Assembly: GCA_005503085.1 (NCBI GenBank)
Contig: SCOI01000001.1
Span: forward strand, 186,001 to 250,000
DNA: 64,000 bases
Source of the DNA: Burkholderiales bacterium C2
GTDB taxonomy: Bacteria > Pseudomonadota > Gammaproteobacteria > Burkholderiales > Burkholderiaceae_C
Direction: 5' to 3'
The position numbers and the translations under genes are program-made. Below are positions 43,216-51,311 of the stretch, piece by piece (the first letter of the stretch is position 1; every line of letters begins with the position of its first letter). Under the pieces are notes generated by a model, which was not told where the DNA came from, did not search any database, and worked only from the letters and a program-made list of their open reading frames with translations.

Positions 43216-44060
43216 TCGTGGTGATCACCACCTTGCTGGCGACGCTCTTTATTCAGCTGGGCTACTTTCTATGGAAGCTTTCCGCCGAGCACCAACCCAA
43301 GATCGGACATGCCTCCTGGCGCAGTGTCGCCGCATCGCTGCTGACGGACTGGCGTTGGCTGCTGGGCCTGGCCAGCACGATCATCGGCTGGGTGCTTTTT
43401 GTCCAGGCAACCGCCTTGGGCGAAATATCACTGGTTCAACCCCTGATGTCGGCCGGCGATGTGCTGCTGGTCTTGATGGCAGTTGTGTTCCTGAAGGAGC
43501 GAATGAACCGGGCGGAGTGGCTGGGTCTGGCACTGACGGTGGCGGGCGCGTTGGCACTGTCCTGGCAGGCCGAGGCCAAGCCCTTGATCGCACCCGACGT
43601 CACCAGCCTGTTGATCGCTGCAGCCCTACTGACCATCGGTGGCGGCATCATTCTTTATCTAGGCCGGCGGTCCAGCCAGCGAGAGCTTCCCTTGGCCATT
43701 GTCGTCGGCTTGGCTTTTGGCATGGGCGCGGCGCTGACCGAAGCGCTGACCGCCCAGAATCAGACTGGAGACAGCTCGCTTTCACTGCAGACGTTGACCA
43801 ACCCTTTGCTACTCGGCGTCGTGGTCTTCAACATCGCGGGCTTGATACTGCTTCAAGCAGCGTTCCAACGCGGGCGCGCTTCCCTGATCGTGCCGGTGCA
43901 ACTTGCGCTCGCCAATCTGGTGACCGTTGCGATCGGGGCAACAGTTTTCGCCGAACATATCAGCCCGTCCCGAGCCGCAGGCATCGCGCTGATATTGATG
44001 GGGGCTGCGATGCTGCATCAGCACCAAGGGACACCGGGTCGGCAAGCATTGTCGGAATAA
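43212..44060 (+). CDS. EamA/DMT-superfamily transporter
   Basis: The 282-residue inner-membrane protein has about ten helices in two repeated halves (for example LLGLASTIIGWVLFVQATAL and LLLGVVVFNIAGLILLQAAF), each ending in the repeat signature (LVQPLMSAGDVLLVLMAVVF; LIVPVQLALANLVTVAIGAT). EamA proteins export metabolites or carry sugar-lipid intermediates (as ArnE/F do). Translational coupling (ATGA) to the nitroreductase suggests it moves the product or substrate of that enzyme. The substrate is unknown. Confidence 0.9.
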   Translation: MIVVITTLLATLFIQLGYFLWKLSAEHQPKIGHASWRSVAASLLTDWRWLLGLASTIIGWVLFVQATALGEISLVQPLMSAGDVLLVLMAVVFLKERMNRAEWLGLALTVAGALALSWQAEAKPLIAPDVTSLLIAAALLTIGGGIILYLGRRSSQRELPLAIVVGLAFGMGAALTEALTAQNQTGDSSLSLQTLTNPLLLGVVVFNIAGLILLQAAFQRGRASLIVPVQLALANLVTVAIGATVFAEHISPSRAAGIALILMGAAMLHQHQGTPGRQALSE

Positions 44061-44139
44061 TTTACACAGACAATCCTCTCAGGCCAATCAACTCTCACAC
44101 CCGCCCCCTAAGTGATTGATCTAGCTAATAAAAACATCA

Positions 44140-44156
44140 GTGGCACGATCTCTGCT
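44140..44156 (+). promoter_or_regulatory. Sigma-54 (RpoN) promoter of the PEP-CTERM gene
   Basis: TGGCACG at 44141-44147 is a perfect -24 element, and CTGCT at 44152-44156 supplies the -12 GC at 44154-44155; exactly 10 bases separate GG from GC, as RpoN requires. Only one base of the TTGC core differs. Transcription would begin near 44166 and leave a leader of about 47 bases. PrsR (51312-52676), a sigma-54 activator, is the obvious regulator. Confidence 0.82.
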
Positions 44157-44212
44157 TAAAGAATGCACGGGTGGGCTGCCCCTTCGAGCAGCTTTTCGAT
44201 AAGGAGATGGAT

Positions 44213-45046
44213 ATGACGATTCTGCGCAAAGTTGCACTGGCAGCCGCACTGACCCTGGCCGGTCATGTTGCCCACGCTGGTGTTGTGATTGATGACTTCT
44301 CTGTCAATCAAGGTACCCTTGCTACCGGCGTCCTGCTGGACAATGTGACCGATGCCAACGGTGTCTACAGCCGTGTTTCCGGCCCGGCCGCCAGCATCAT
44401 CGGCGGTCAGCGAGACATTTTTGTCATCAAGAATGGCTCTGTCGCTTCTGACAACACCGGCGCCGGCATCCAAGCCTCGGCCAACGGTGGCGTGCTGAGC
44501 TACAGCACCGCTGCAGGCACTCACGGCCAAGCCTACGTTCGCTGGGATGGCAGCGTGCTGGGTGACATCGGCGCAACCGCGTCGACCAAGGCTGGCTTCG
44601 AAGGCCAACTGAACCACACGGGTTTGGGTGGACTGAATCTGGCAGCGACCGCCAATGCCTTCAAGATTGACGTGCTTGAGTCGGATCTGGGCTTTGACTT
44701 CACCATCGAGGTCTACACCAGCGCCACTCAGTGGACGAAGCTGATCTTGCAATCGACCGCTGTCAATGGCGGCGTGCCGGACCAGGGCGCGATCTCGTTT
44801 GCCGATTTCGTCGGCCCCAATGCCGTGCTGCCGAGCGGCGCGATCCGCATCTCCGCCGGTGGTGGCGCTGATCTGAGCAATGTCGGTGCCCTGCAGACCG
44901 TCATCAACTTCAGCGGCAGCACGACCAAGATCGACTTGGAGCTCGACCTGATCAAGACCGTTCCGGAACCGGCATCGCTGGCACTGGTCGGTGCTGCTCT
45001 GTTCGGTCTGGGCTGCGCCCGCCGCCGTCGTAGCGTGCAAAGCTGA
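44213..45046 (+). CDS. PEP-CTERM sorting-domain protein (exosortase substrate)
   Basis: The 277-residue exported protein has a signal peptide (TILRKVALAAALTLAGHVAHA, cleaved near residue 23) and a textbook C-terminal sorting signal: Val-Pro-Glu-Pro-Ala (PEP at 251-253), a hydrophobic helix ALVGAALFGLG, and the basic end CARRRRSVQS. The body is Gly/Ala/Ser/Thr-rich with beta-like alternation and no recognised enzyme domain, like matrix or surface proteins. XrtA (30219-31766) should cleave and sort it to the envelope or EPS matrix. ATG 44213 is chosen because AAGGAG ends 6 bases before it; ATG 44207 touches the AAGGAG. A sigma-54 promoter precedes it and a terminator follows. Confidence 0.95.
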   Translation: MTILRKVALAAALTLAGHVAHAGVVIDDFSVNQGTLATGVLLDNVTDANGVYSRVSGPAASIIGGQRDIFVIKNGSVASDNTGAGIQASANGGVLSYSTAAGTHGQAYVRWDGSVLGDIGATASTKAGFEGQLNHTGLGGLNLAATANAFKIDVLESDLGFDFTIEVYTSATQWTKLILQSTAVNGGVPDQGAISFADFVGPNAVLPSGAIRISAGGGADLSNVGALQTVINFSGSTTKIDLELDLIKTVPEPASLALVGAALFGLGCARRRRSVQS

Positions 45047-45067
45047 TCGGTTCTCACCGATAAGCAC

Positions 45068-45092
45068 AAAGGGCGCCTCGGCGCCCTTTTTT
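45068..45092 (+). terminator. Intrinsic terminator of the PEP-CTERM gene
   Basis: AAAGGGCGCC and GGCGCCCTTT form a perfect stem around a two-base centre, followed by six T residues (45087-45092). It lies 22 bases after the stop codon and makes the PEP-CTERM gene a single-gene transcript. Read on the other strand it has only three T residues after the stem. Confidence 0.92.
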
Positions 45093-45145
45093 GTTGTCAT
45101 TCATTTCGGGATGGGTTCGCCCCCCGTCTCGGGCAGGTCCAGCAA

Positions 45146-46291
45146 TCAGTTCGCTGTGACGGCCACCTCTCTATAGCTTGACTCCATCAAGTCAACCACC
45201 GACTCGGCCTCGTACTGCGTCGACTTGCGTCGACCCGCAGCGCCTAGCGCGGCTCTGAGGCCGGCATCGGCGGACAACTGCACCAGGCGATCGGCAAGTT
45301 CCTGGTCGTTCTCCGGCTCGACCAGAAAACCGTTGACACCTTCATCGACCAACTCGGTCGCGGAGACCACGCTGCGAGCAACCACAATCGGCTTGGCAAA
45401 CCACATGGCCTCCATCGCCACAAGGCCTTGAGTCTCGACCCAAGACGGCAGCACAAACACATCACAAGCCGCGTAATAGCGGGCCAGCAGGTCATGGTTC
45501 AGAAAGCCCAGGAACTTGACGCGCTCTTGAATCCCTAAGGCCGCACATTGCCGCTGAAGCGCATCAAGATCGGCACCCGCCCCGGCGATCAGCAACTGAG
45601 CATCCGTCACCCGCTTCAGCATGAGCGCGAAACTGCGCAGCAAGAAGGGGATGTTCTTTTCCGGATTCAAGCGCCCGGCAAACATCACCACGAAACCGGC
45701 CTCCCTGACCATCGGCTCGACCGACTGCGGATCCGCAAAGTCGACCGGGTTGCTGATGAAATGCACCGGTGTGTGTATGCCTTTGGCCGGCAACTGCTCA
45801 GCCAGGTTCTTGGACACCGAGATCAGCAGATCGACGCGGTTGCAGATCGAGACGATCTTTCGAACAATGAGGCGTCGGAATGGCCGCATCGGCAGCGGCT
45901 GGGTCAGATGATCCTCGGTCATGTGATAGGTGTAGACCTGCTTCAGCCCCAGCCGTTTGCAGACCTTCAGCGCTCGCAGCAGCATCACCCCCAGATAGTG
46001 ATGGTGGACCACATCGGGTCGTATCTTGCGCAGCAGGCGCTCGATCTCGGCACCCGAAGGCAGAGCCTGATAGAAACCGAACAACTTGAGCGTCGGCACG
46101 CGATAGACCTGTACGCCGCGCCAGACTTCCTGCTCCGGCTCACCGGGCCGACGCGAGGTGATGATGCTGATGCGGTGGCCGCGCCGACTGAGATGACCCG
46201 CGACGGCCTGTAAATGCGTCCCGACCCCGGTTGCTCCGGGCAGGAAATCGTCCGAGAGCATGCAAATCGACAAGGGCTGTACCTGACTCAT
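45146..46291 (-). CDS. GT4 family glycosyltransferase
   Basis: The 381-residue protein has the GT4 opening LSICMLSDDFLPGATGVGTH, a first domain ending near NPVDFADPQS, then MFAGRLNPEKNIPFLLRSFA and the EX7E donor site ETQGLVAMEAM. It should add a sugar in EPS assembly or glycosylate another envelope acceptor. ATG 46291 is preceded by AAGG at suitable distance; the in-frame extension to 46384 is unlikely. It lies 64 bases after the protease gene and may be cotranscribed with it. A position outside the main operon leaves its acceptor uncertain. Confidence 0.9.
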   Translation of the reverse strand: MSQVQPLSICMLSDDFLPGATGVGTHLQAVAGHLSRRGHRISIITSRRPGEPEQEVWRGVQVYRVPTLKLFGFYQALPSGAEIERLLRKIRPDVVHHHYLGVMLLRALKVCKRLGLKQVYTYHMTEDHLTQPLPMRPFRRLIVRKIVSICNRVDLLISVSKNLAEQLPAKGIHTPVHFISNPVDFADPQSVEPMVREAGFVVMFAGRLNPEKNIPFLLRSFALMLKRVTDAQLLIAGAGADLDALQRQCAALGIQERVKFLGFLNHDLLARYYAACDVFVLPSWVETQGLVAMEAMWFAKPIVVARSVVSATELVDEGVNGFLVEPENDQELADRLVQLSADAGLRAALGAAGRRKSTQYEAESVVDLMESSYREVAVTAN

Positions 46292-46355
46292 GGCGGACCT
46301 TGCGTGGTGGGAGTGAGAGAAATATTGATTGACGAAGGGCATCAGCGCCTGCTTG

Positions 46356-47126
46356 CTAGCGCTTGGCGAGCAAGCGAGCCGCATAGTGCGCAGGGATGGC
46401 GTAGCTGATTCCCGTTGGCTGGGTCAAGGCTGTCTCCTTGCTGCCTTTGATGAACACCATGTTGACGATGCCCAGCACCTCTCCCGTATCCAGATTGAAG
46501 ACCGGGCCGCCGCTATTGCCGGGGTAGGCCGTAGCATCCAACTGGAGAATATCGAAAGCACCGTCGCGCAACTGACGTATCGCCCGGGCATTGAGCGTCT
46601 GAGCACTGGGCGGTGGCAAGGCAATGCTCGTGATCGCTGCGATGATGCCCCGATGAGTCACCGGGGAAAAGCCCAGGGCACCACCGACCGGGAAACCCAT
46701 CAAAGCGATCGCCTGCCCTTCTTGAGCACTGGCACTCTGACTCAGTTGCAGGGCAGGAACTTCGGGGCCATCAAAACGCAGCAGCGCCAGATCATGCGCA
46801 TTGTCAAGACTGAGCACGGCGGCTGGGCGCATGCCCCATCGCCCATCGCCTTGCGGTACCTGGATGACCAGCTTGCGCTGCCGCTCTTCGTCCGAGGTCG
46901 GTGGCAGTACATGGGCATTGGTGATCGCATGTCGACCATCATCGACAACAAAACCAGTGCCGCGGAATGCAAACCGGGGACTGTCGGTCTCTGCATAGGT
47001 GCCGACCAGTAGCAAAGACGGCTTTGCACGCTTGATCAAGGCCGGCAGATCGGCGCTCGCCGGCGCCGCCCACCAAGGCAGGCCCGCGACACCTGCCGAC
47101 CGAAGAAGCAGCAGCCGGCGCTTCAT
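46356..47126 (-). CDS. Trypsin-like serine protease, secreted
   Basis: The 256-residue protein starts with a signal peptide (MKRRLLLLRSAGVAGLPWW, cleavage near ASA at residue 25). The chymotrypsin-fold triad is visible: His in ITNAHVLPP, Asp in NAHDLALLRFDG, and Ser in YPGNSGGPVF, followed by GEVLGIVNMV. No PDZ domain, so it is smaller than DegP/HtrA proteins. It should act in the periplasm. Its start overlaps the acyltransferase-PilZ stop by ATGA, so the two are translated together; processing of PEP-CTERM or matrix proteins is a possible role but not shown by the sequence. Confidence 0.92.
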   Translation of the reverse strand: MKRRLLLLRSAGVAGLPWWAAPASADLPALIKRAKPSLLLVGTYAETDSPRFAFRGTGFVVDDGRHAITNAHVLPPTSDEERQRKLVIQVPQGDGRWGMRPAAVLSLDNAHDLALLRFDGPEVPALQLSQSASAQEGQAIALMGFPVGGALGFSPVTHRGIIAAITSIALPPPSAQTLNARAIRQLRDGAFDILQLDATAYPGNSGGPVFNLDTGEVLGIVNMVFIKGSKETALTQPTGISYAIPAHYAARLLAKR

Positions 47127-48415
47127 TGCATCAAATCATCCGAGGTCTGTCCGACCTCGAGTGCGGCCACACATTGACGCCAGATGCGATCAGGCTCATC
47201 AAGCCTGAAACCGATGAATACACCAGCCTCGGTCTCGCGCCGACGCACCGCCGAGACAGTGACCGTCGAATGTTCGGATTTACCCAGTTCTATCGTTGCC
47301 TGGCCAGACTGCCCGAGTTCCAGATCCAGTTTGCACTCCGCCTGGAAGCCCGACAGCGAGACTTCGATGACATGCAGCACAAAAGGCCTTTTGCCCTCCG
47401 GCGTATCAAAGGTCACCACGCCGGGGCAACGGATCGAGTAGCGTTGATGCTGACGCAAGGGATGTCCGGCCACAGCATCGCCGCGCAGCATCGGCAGCAC
47501 CGAGCGGTACTCCACCAAACCGTAGATGGACCAAAGCAGTGCTTTCTTCCGATCATCCAGTTCCTCAAACACCTTGCTCTTCTTGTTGAAGAAGTGGTCC
47601 AGCAGGGCCGGCGTCATGACCGGATCATTGGTCGTGAAATAGCGTCGCCGCGGCAGCTGGATATTTTCGAGCTTGAGTTGAAAGAAATACTTGTGCAGAT
47701 TCTTGCGAGCGGCCCGGCCCCGATAGCCGGCGCGAAAAACATCCGACGCATGCTTCAGATCAAGCGTGGCGCCAACGGCCGGCGCGCCATTGGCGAAGTC
47801 GTAGTTGTCGACCACGGTCTCCTGCAAGCGCTGGAAATACAACAAGGCCTCATAGAGCTCGATCCGCTCGGGATTCACCGCGATCACCAGATGTCGGGTA
47901 TCGAAGAACTCGGTGCAGTACTCGTGCATGAACTTCATCAGCGGGAACAGGATGGCTCCCCCCGTTTTACGGAAGTCCGGATGCACCGCCAATGCGGAAA
48001 TCTCGGCGATCTGACCGCCTTGAGCCCGCACATGCTCCAGATCAAACACCGACTGCAGCGGGAAACCAAACACACCTTCTCTGATCATCGAGATGGTGCC
48101 CACCACGCGCCCGTCGTACTTGGCGCACAGCGTGGTGGTAGTCGGTAGAGCGTGGTACGGCGTGATGCGCATGCCCGACGGCTCGGGTTTCATGAAGCCG
48201 CTGGCCACATAGGCATCATGAAGAATCTTGAAACAGTCCTCGAGTTCTTCGCGGGTTTCGGCAATCTTCAACTGCAGCCGAGCATCGGGATCGGGGTCGC
48301 AATCAACCATCCGACGGTAGATTTCGAAGCGCGCCGGGGCCGGCAACACGCCGAAAAGACGCCGCAGTCCATGGTGAAACTTCTTCCTAAAACTGGATCG
48401 CTGAATTTGCGTCAT
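47123..48415 (-). CDS. Exosortase-associated N-acyltransferase with C-terminal PilZ-like domain
   Basis: The 430-residue protein has a GNAT-type N-terminal part (residues about 45-250) resembling N-acyl-amino-acid synthases and the exosortase-associated acyltransferase family recalled as TIGR03694: RVVGTISMIREGVFGFP, EISALAVHPDFRKTGGAILF, AVNPERIELYEALLYF. Residues 320-415 look like a PilZ domain: RQHQR (321-325) fits the RxxxR c-di-GMP site and EVSLSG (351-356) fits D/NxSxxG except for Glu at the first position. The enzyme would acylate an amino acid or amine, possibly under c-di-GMP control. GGAG lies 8 bases before ATG 48415. It overlaps the protease gene by ATGA. Confidence 0.87.
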   Translation of the reverse strand: MTQIQRSSFRKKFHHGLRRLFGVLPAPARFEIYRRMVDCDPDPDARLQLKIAETREELEDCFKILHDAYVASGFMKPEPSGMRITPYHALPTTTTLCAKYDGRVVGTISMIREGVFGFPLQSVFDLEHVRAQGGQIAEISALAVHPDFRKTGGAILFPLMKFMHEYCTEFFDTRHLVIAVNPERIELYEALLYFQRLQETVVDNYDFANGAPAVGATLDLKHASDVFRAGYRGRAARKNLHKYFFQLKLENIQLPRRRYFTTNDPVMTPALLDHFFNKKSKVFEELDDRKKALLWSIYGLVEYRSVLPMLRGDAVAGHPLRQHQRYSIRCPGVVTFDTPEGKRPFVLHVIEVSLSGFQAECKLDLELGQSGQATIELGKSEHSTVTVSAVRRRETEAGVFIGFRLDEPDRIWRQCVAALEVGQTSDDLMQ

Positions 48416-48502
48416 GCCACATTCTCCGTTGGCCGCCTTCTACCCTGATGCGGGCGAGGCTAACAGAGCCCAGTGTCACTCACAAGCTGTCACATTTGCG
48501 GC

Positions 48503-51292
48503 TCAGAGTTCAGCCTGCAGTTTTTTCACCTCATCGTGCTGGGCAAACTTGTCGCCCAGTTCAGCCAGTTTCTTCAGCTCCTCCTGGGCTGCCGATTTCT
48601 GCCCGGCCCGCAGGTAATAGCGTGCCAGATGCAGCCGGTGCAAATGCACCTCGGGCGCCAGTTTCACGGCTTGCTGCTGAACCTCTAAGGCCTTATCAAA
48701 CTGACCCGCGTCGGCATGAATCTCCGCCAGCGTATCCATGAACGGAGGCTGATTGGGACGCAGGCGATTGGCCTTTTCCGCATATGCCAGGGCGCCGGGT
48801 TTCTTGGCCATCTTGAGCAGCCAAGCCACATTGTTGTTGGCGGCCGGGTTATCGGGTTGGAGCTTGAGAACCTCTTGATAGAAGGCCAGGGCCTGGCCAT
48901 GATCGGAGCGCAAGAGCGCGCCATCCCCGAGGTAGAAAATAAACGCACTGTCCTTGGGGCGGTCTTTGCGCCATGCCGCCTCGAAGGTGGCGGCCTCCCC
49001 CCCTTTGCCTGCGGCCAGGAGGCTGCGATGCAGCTTGATGGCCAAGTCGGTTTGAGCACGTTTGTCCAGGCTGCTGCGGTAGGCCGCCACAGCTTTGGGC
49101 CAGTTCTTCTGTTGGGCTTCGAGATCCCCTTCAAGCTCGTAGCCAGCCGGGTTCTGGGGGCTTTGCTGTTGCAAGGTACGCACTTGCGCTCGGGCTTCGC
49201 TGATCTTCCCCGCCGCAATCTCCAGCGCCAGCAGGGCGGTATGGGCAGGCACAAAATCAGGCCTAACGCTCAAAGCCCGTTTGTAACTTTGCGCCGCCGC
49301 CGCCTGGTTCTTACCTGCCATGTGCAGCTCGGCAATGCGCATAAAGGGTTGAGGCGATGTGGGCTGCAGAGAAGCCATCTTGTTGAAGGCGATCAAGGCC
49401 TGGTTGCTGTCGCCGGTCGCCATCTGGACCTGCCCGAGCAATTCCTGCAACTCAGGACTGTCGGGCAAGGCCGCCACGCCTTCCTGAGCCGCCGCCAGCG
49501 CCAGCTTGTTTTCCTTGCGCTCAAGCTGCAGGCGCACCAGGGCCGCACGAGGCGCCAGCGCTTCGGGATTCTGTTTCACCGCCTTGGTCAACAGCTCGAT
49601 CAACTCGCCCGGCTGTGCGCCGGCCTGTGCCCGCAAACCGACGATGGCCATCTGGGCCTGCACATGCCGCGGGTCCGTCTCCAACATCTTCTCGAAGCGC
49701 TTGATGGCGAGTTCTGGCTTCTTCTCCGCGATGTCCATCGCGGTCAAGCTGCTTGCGGCCGGGAAGTACACCGGGTCAGCCTTCAAGGCCGCCTCGAAAG
49801 CCGAACGTGCCTGGGCTTGATTGCCACGCCGGAGCTCGACACCGCCGCGCAGCATGGGCGCCAAGGGCTTGTTGGGCTGCTTCCGCTCGAGCGCATCGAT
49901 CGCCTGCAAGGCCTTGTCGCTCTCGCCCTTGCGTACCAAGGCGCTGATCAAAGCCAGGTCGGCCGTTGCGCCGCTATCCTCGGCCGAGATGGCACGCAGC
50001 TCCTCGAGACCCTGGTCGCTGCGGCCCTTGCCGATGTTGGCGACAGCCAGGGCTGTGCGGCTGCGCGCGTCTTGGGGGTTGAGCTTGACCGCTTGCTGCA
50101 GATAGTCCTCGGCCTGCTTGGCATTGCCCAATAGGAAGTGGGCTTCGGCAGCGGCCGCAAAGATGTCGGCATCTGCTTTGCCGTCATTGAGCGCCGGCTG
50201 CAGCACGGTCAGCGCCTTGGCAGCCTCGCCGGCACGCAAATGCGTTCGCGCGAGCAAGACCCGGACGCGTTTGGTATTGGGCGCCAGCCGAAGCGCCTTG
50301 TTCAGATGGGTCTCCGCCTGCAGCAGAGCGCCCCGGCGAAACTCGATGGCCCCCGCCAGGAACTGAACTCGCCCGTCTTCAGGTGCCCCCTTCAGCAAGA
50401 CCTGCACGTTTTCCCGCGCGGTCTTCAGGTCGCCGGATTCCATCGCCTGATTGGCGGTGAAAAGGCGCAGCTGTGGGTGATTGGGCAAGGCGGCCTTGAA
50501 GTCAGCCAACGCCTTGTCGGTCGCGGCGCGATCACCCTTCGTGGTCAGCAGAGACAAGAGGCCGTTGTGAGCAGCGACATTGCTTTTGTCGAACTTCAAG
50601 GCCTCCCGGAAAGCCGTGATCGCCTCGTCGTTTCGCCCCGCGAAAGCAAGCAACTCGCCCTTGAGCTGCCAGCCCTCGGCGAACTCGGCATGCTTGGAGA
50701 GCACCGACTCCAGGGCCGGCAAGGCCAGCGCTGTTCCGCCGGAACCGGCCAGCAAGCGCACCTGGACCAGCTGAGCGCTCACGTTGCCCGCATCGAGTTT
50801 CAAGGCCCGATCAATACGACTCCTTGCCTCGTCCTGATTGCCGCGCAAGGCGTAAACGGTCGCCAGGGTCGTCTGCAGATCGGCCATTGGCTTGGGGGCG
50901 GCCAACTCGACCTTGGCATAGTCCGCAAGCAGCTTGTCGAACTGCAGTTGCAAAGACAAGGTCCGCGCCAGCAGGGCCGTCAACTCATCATTCGCATATC
51001 CGAGCTCGCGGGCCTTGCCAAGCTCGATCACCGCGCCGCTGACATCACCGCTTTCAAGCAGGATCTTGCCCAGCAGAAAGCGCGCCTCCGCCAGATTGGC
51101 ATTGCCCTGCAAGGCGTTCTTCAGCTGTATCACCGCCGCCTTGCTGTCTTTCTTCTCCAGATGGCTTTTGGCCGAGGCCAGCAACTGCTCGGGCGAGTCG
51201 CTGAAACACCCCGTCATCGACAGGGCCGTCAGCCACACGGCCAAGGTCTTCGTGCCCACGCTGCTGCCCTTGAATACGTGCTTGACTTTCAC
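48503..51292 (-). CDS. prsT: PEP-CTERM system TPR-repeat lipoprotein PrsT
   Basis: The 929-residue protein starts at GTG (GGGGAGA upstream) and has a lipoprotein signal with Cys29 (LTALSMTGCFSD). The rest is about two dozen TPR-like helix pairs (recurring A-x-x-x-Y/F-x-x-A-L patterns such as SYKRALSVRPDFVPAHTALL), ending with DKFAQHDEVKKLQAEL. Length and opening match PrsT (recalled as TIGR02917). It is membrane-anchored in the periplasm and probably scaffolds the EPS/sorting machinery. It follows prsR by 19 bases in the usual prsK-prsR-prsT order. Confidence 0.96.
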   Translation of the reverse strand: MKVKHVFKGSSVGTKTLAVWLTALSMTGCFSDSPEQLLASAKSHLEKKDSKAAVIQLKNALQGNANLAEARFLLGKILLESGDVSGAVIELGKARELGYANDELTALLARTLSLQLQFDKLLADYAKVELAAPKPMADLQTTLATVYALRGNQDEARSRIDRALKLDAGNVSAQLVQVRLLAGSGGTALALPALESVLSKHAEFAEGWQLKGELLAFAGRNDEAITAFREALKFDKSNVAAHNGLLSLLTTKGDRAATDKALADFKAALPNHPQLRLFTANQAMESGDLKTARENVQVLLKGAPEDGRVQFLAGAIEFRRGALLQAETHLNKALRLAPNTKRVRVLLARTHLRAGEAAKALTVLQPALNDGKADADIFAAAAEAHFLLGNAKQAEDYLQQAVKLNPQDARSRTALAVANIGKGRSDQGLEELRAISAEDSGATADLALISALVRKGESDKALQAIDALERKQPNKPLAPMLRGGVELRRGNQAQARSAFEAALKADPVYFPAASSLTAMDIAEKKPELAIKRFEKMLETDPRHVQAQMAIVGLRAQAGAQPGELIELLTKAVKQNPEALAPRAALVRLQLERKENKLALAAAQEGVAALPDSPELQELLGQVQMATGDSNQALIAFNKMASLQPTSPQPFMRIAELHMAGKNQAAAAQSYKRALSVRPDFVPAHTALLALEIAAGKISEARAQVRTLQQQSPQNPAGYELEGDLEAQQKNWPKAVAAYRSSLDKRAQTDLAIKLHRSLLAAGKGGEAATFEAAWRKDRPKDSAFIFYLGDGALLRSDHGQALAFYQEVLKLQPDNPAANNNVAWLLKMAKKPGALAYAEKANRLRPNQPPFMDTLAEIHADAGQFDKALEVQQQAVKLAPEVHLHRLHLARYYLRAGQKSAAQEELKKLAELGDKFAQHDEVKKLQAEL

Positions 51293-51311
51293 TGCGCTCT
51301 CCCCTTCGGTG

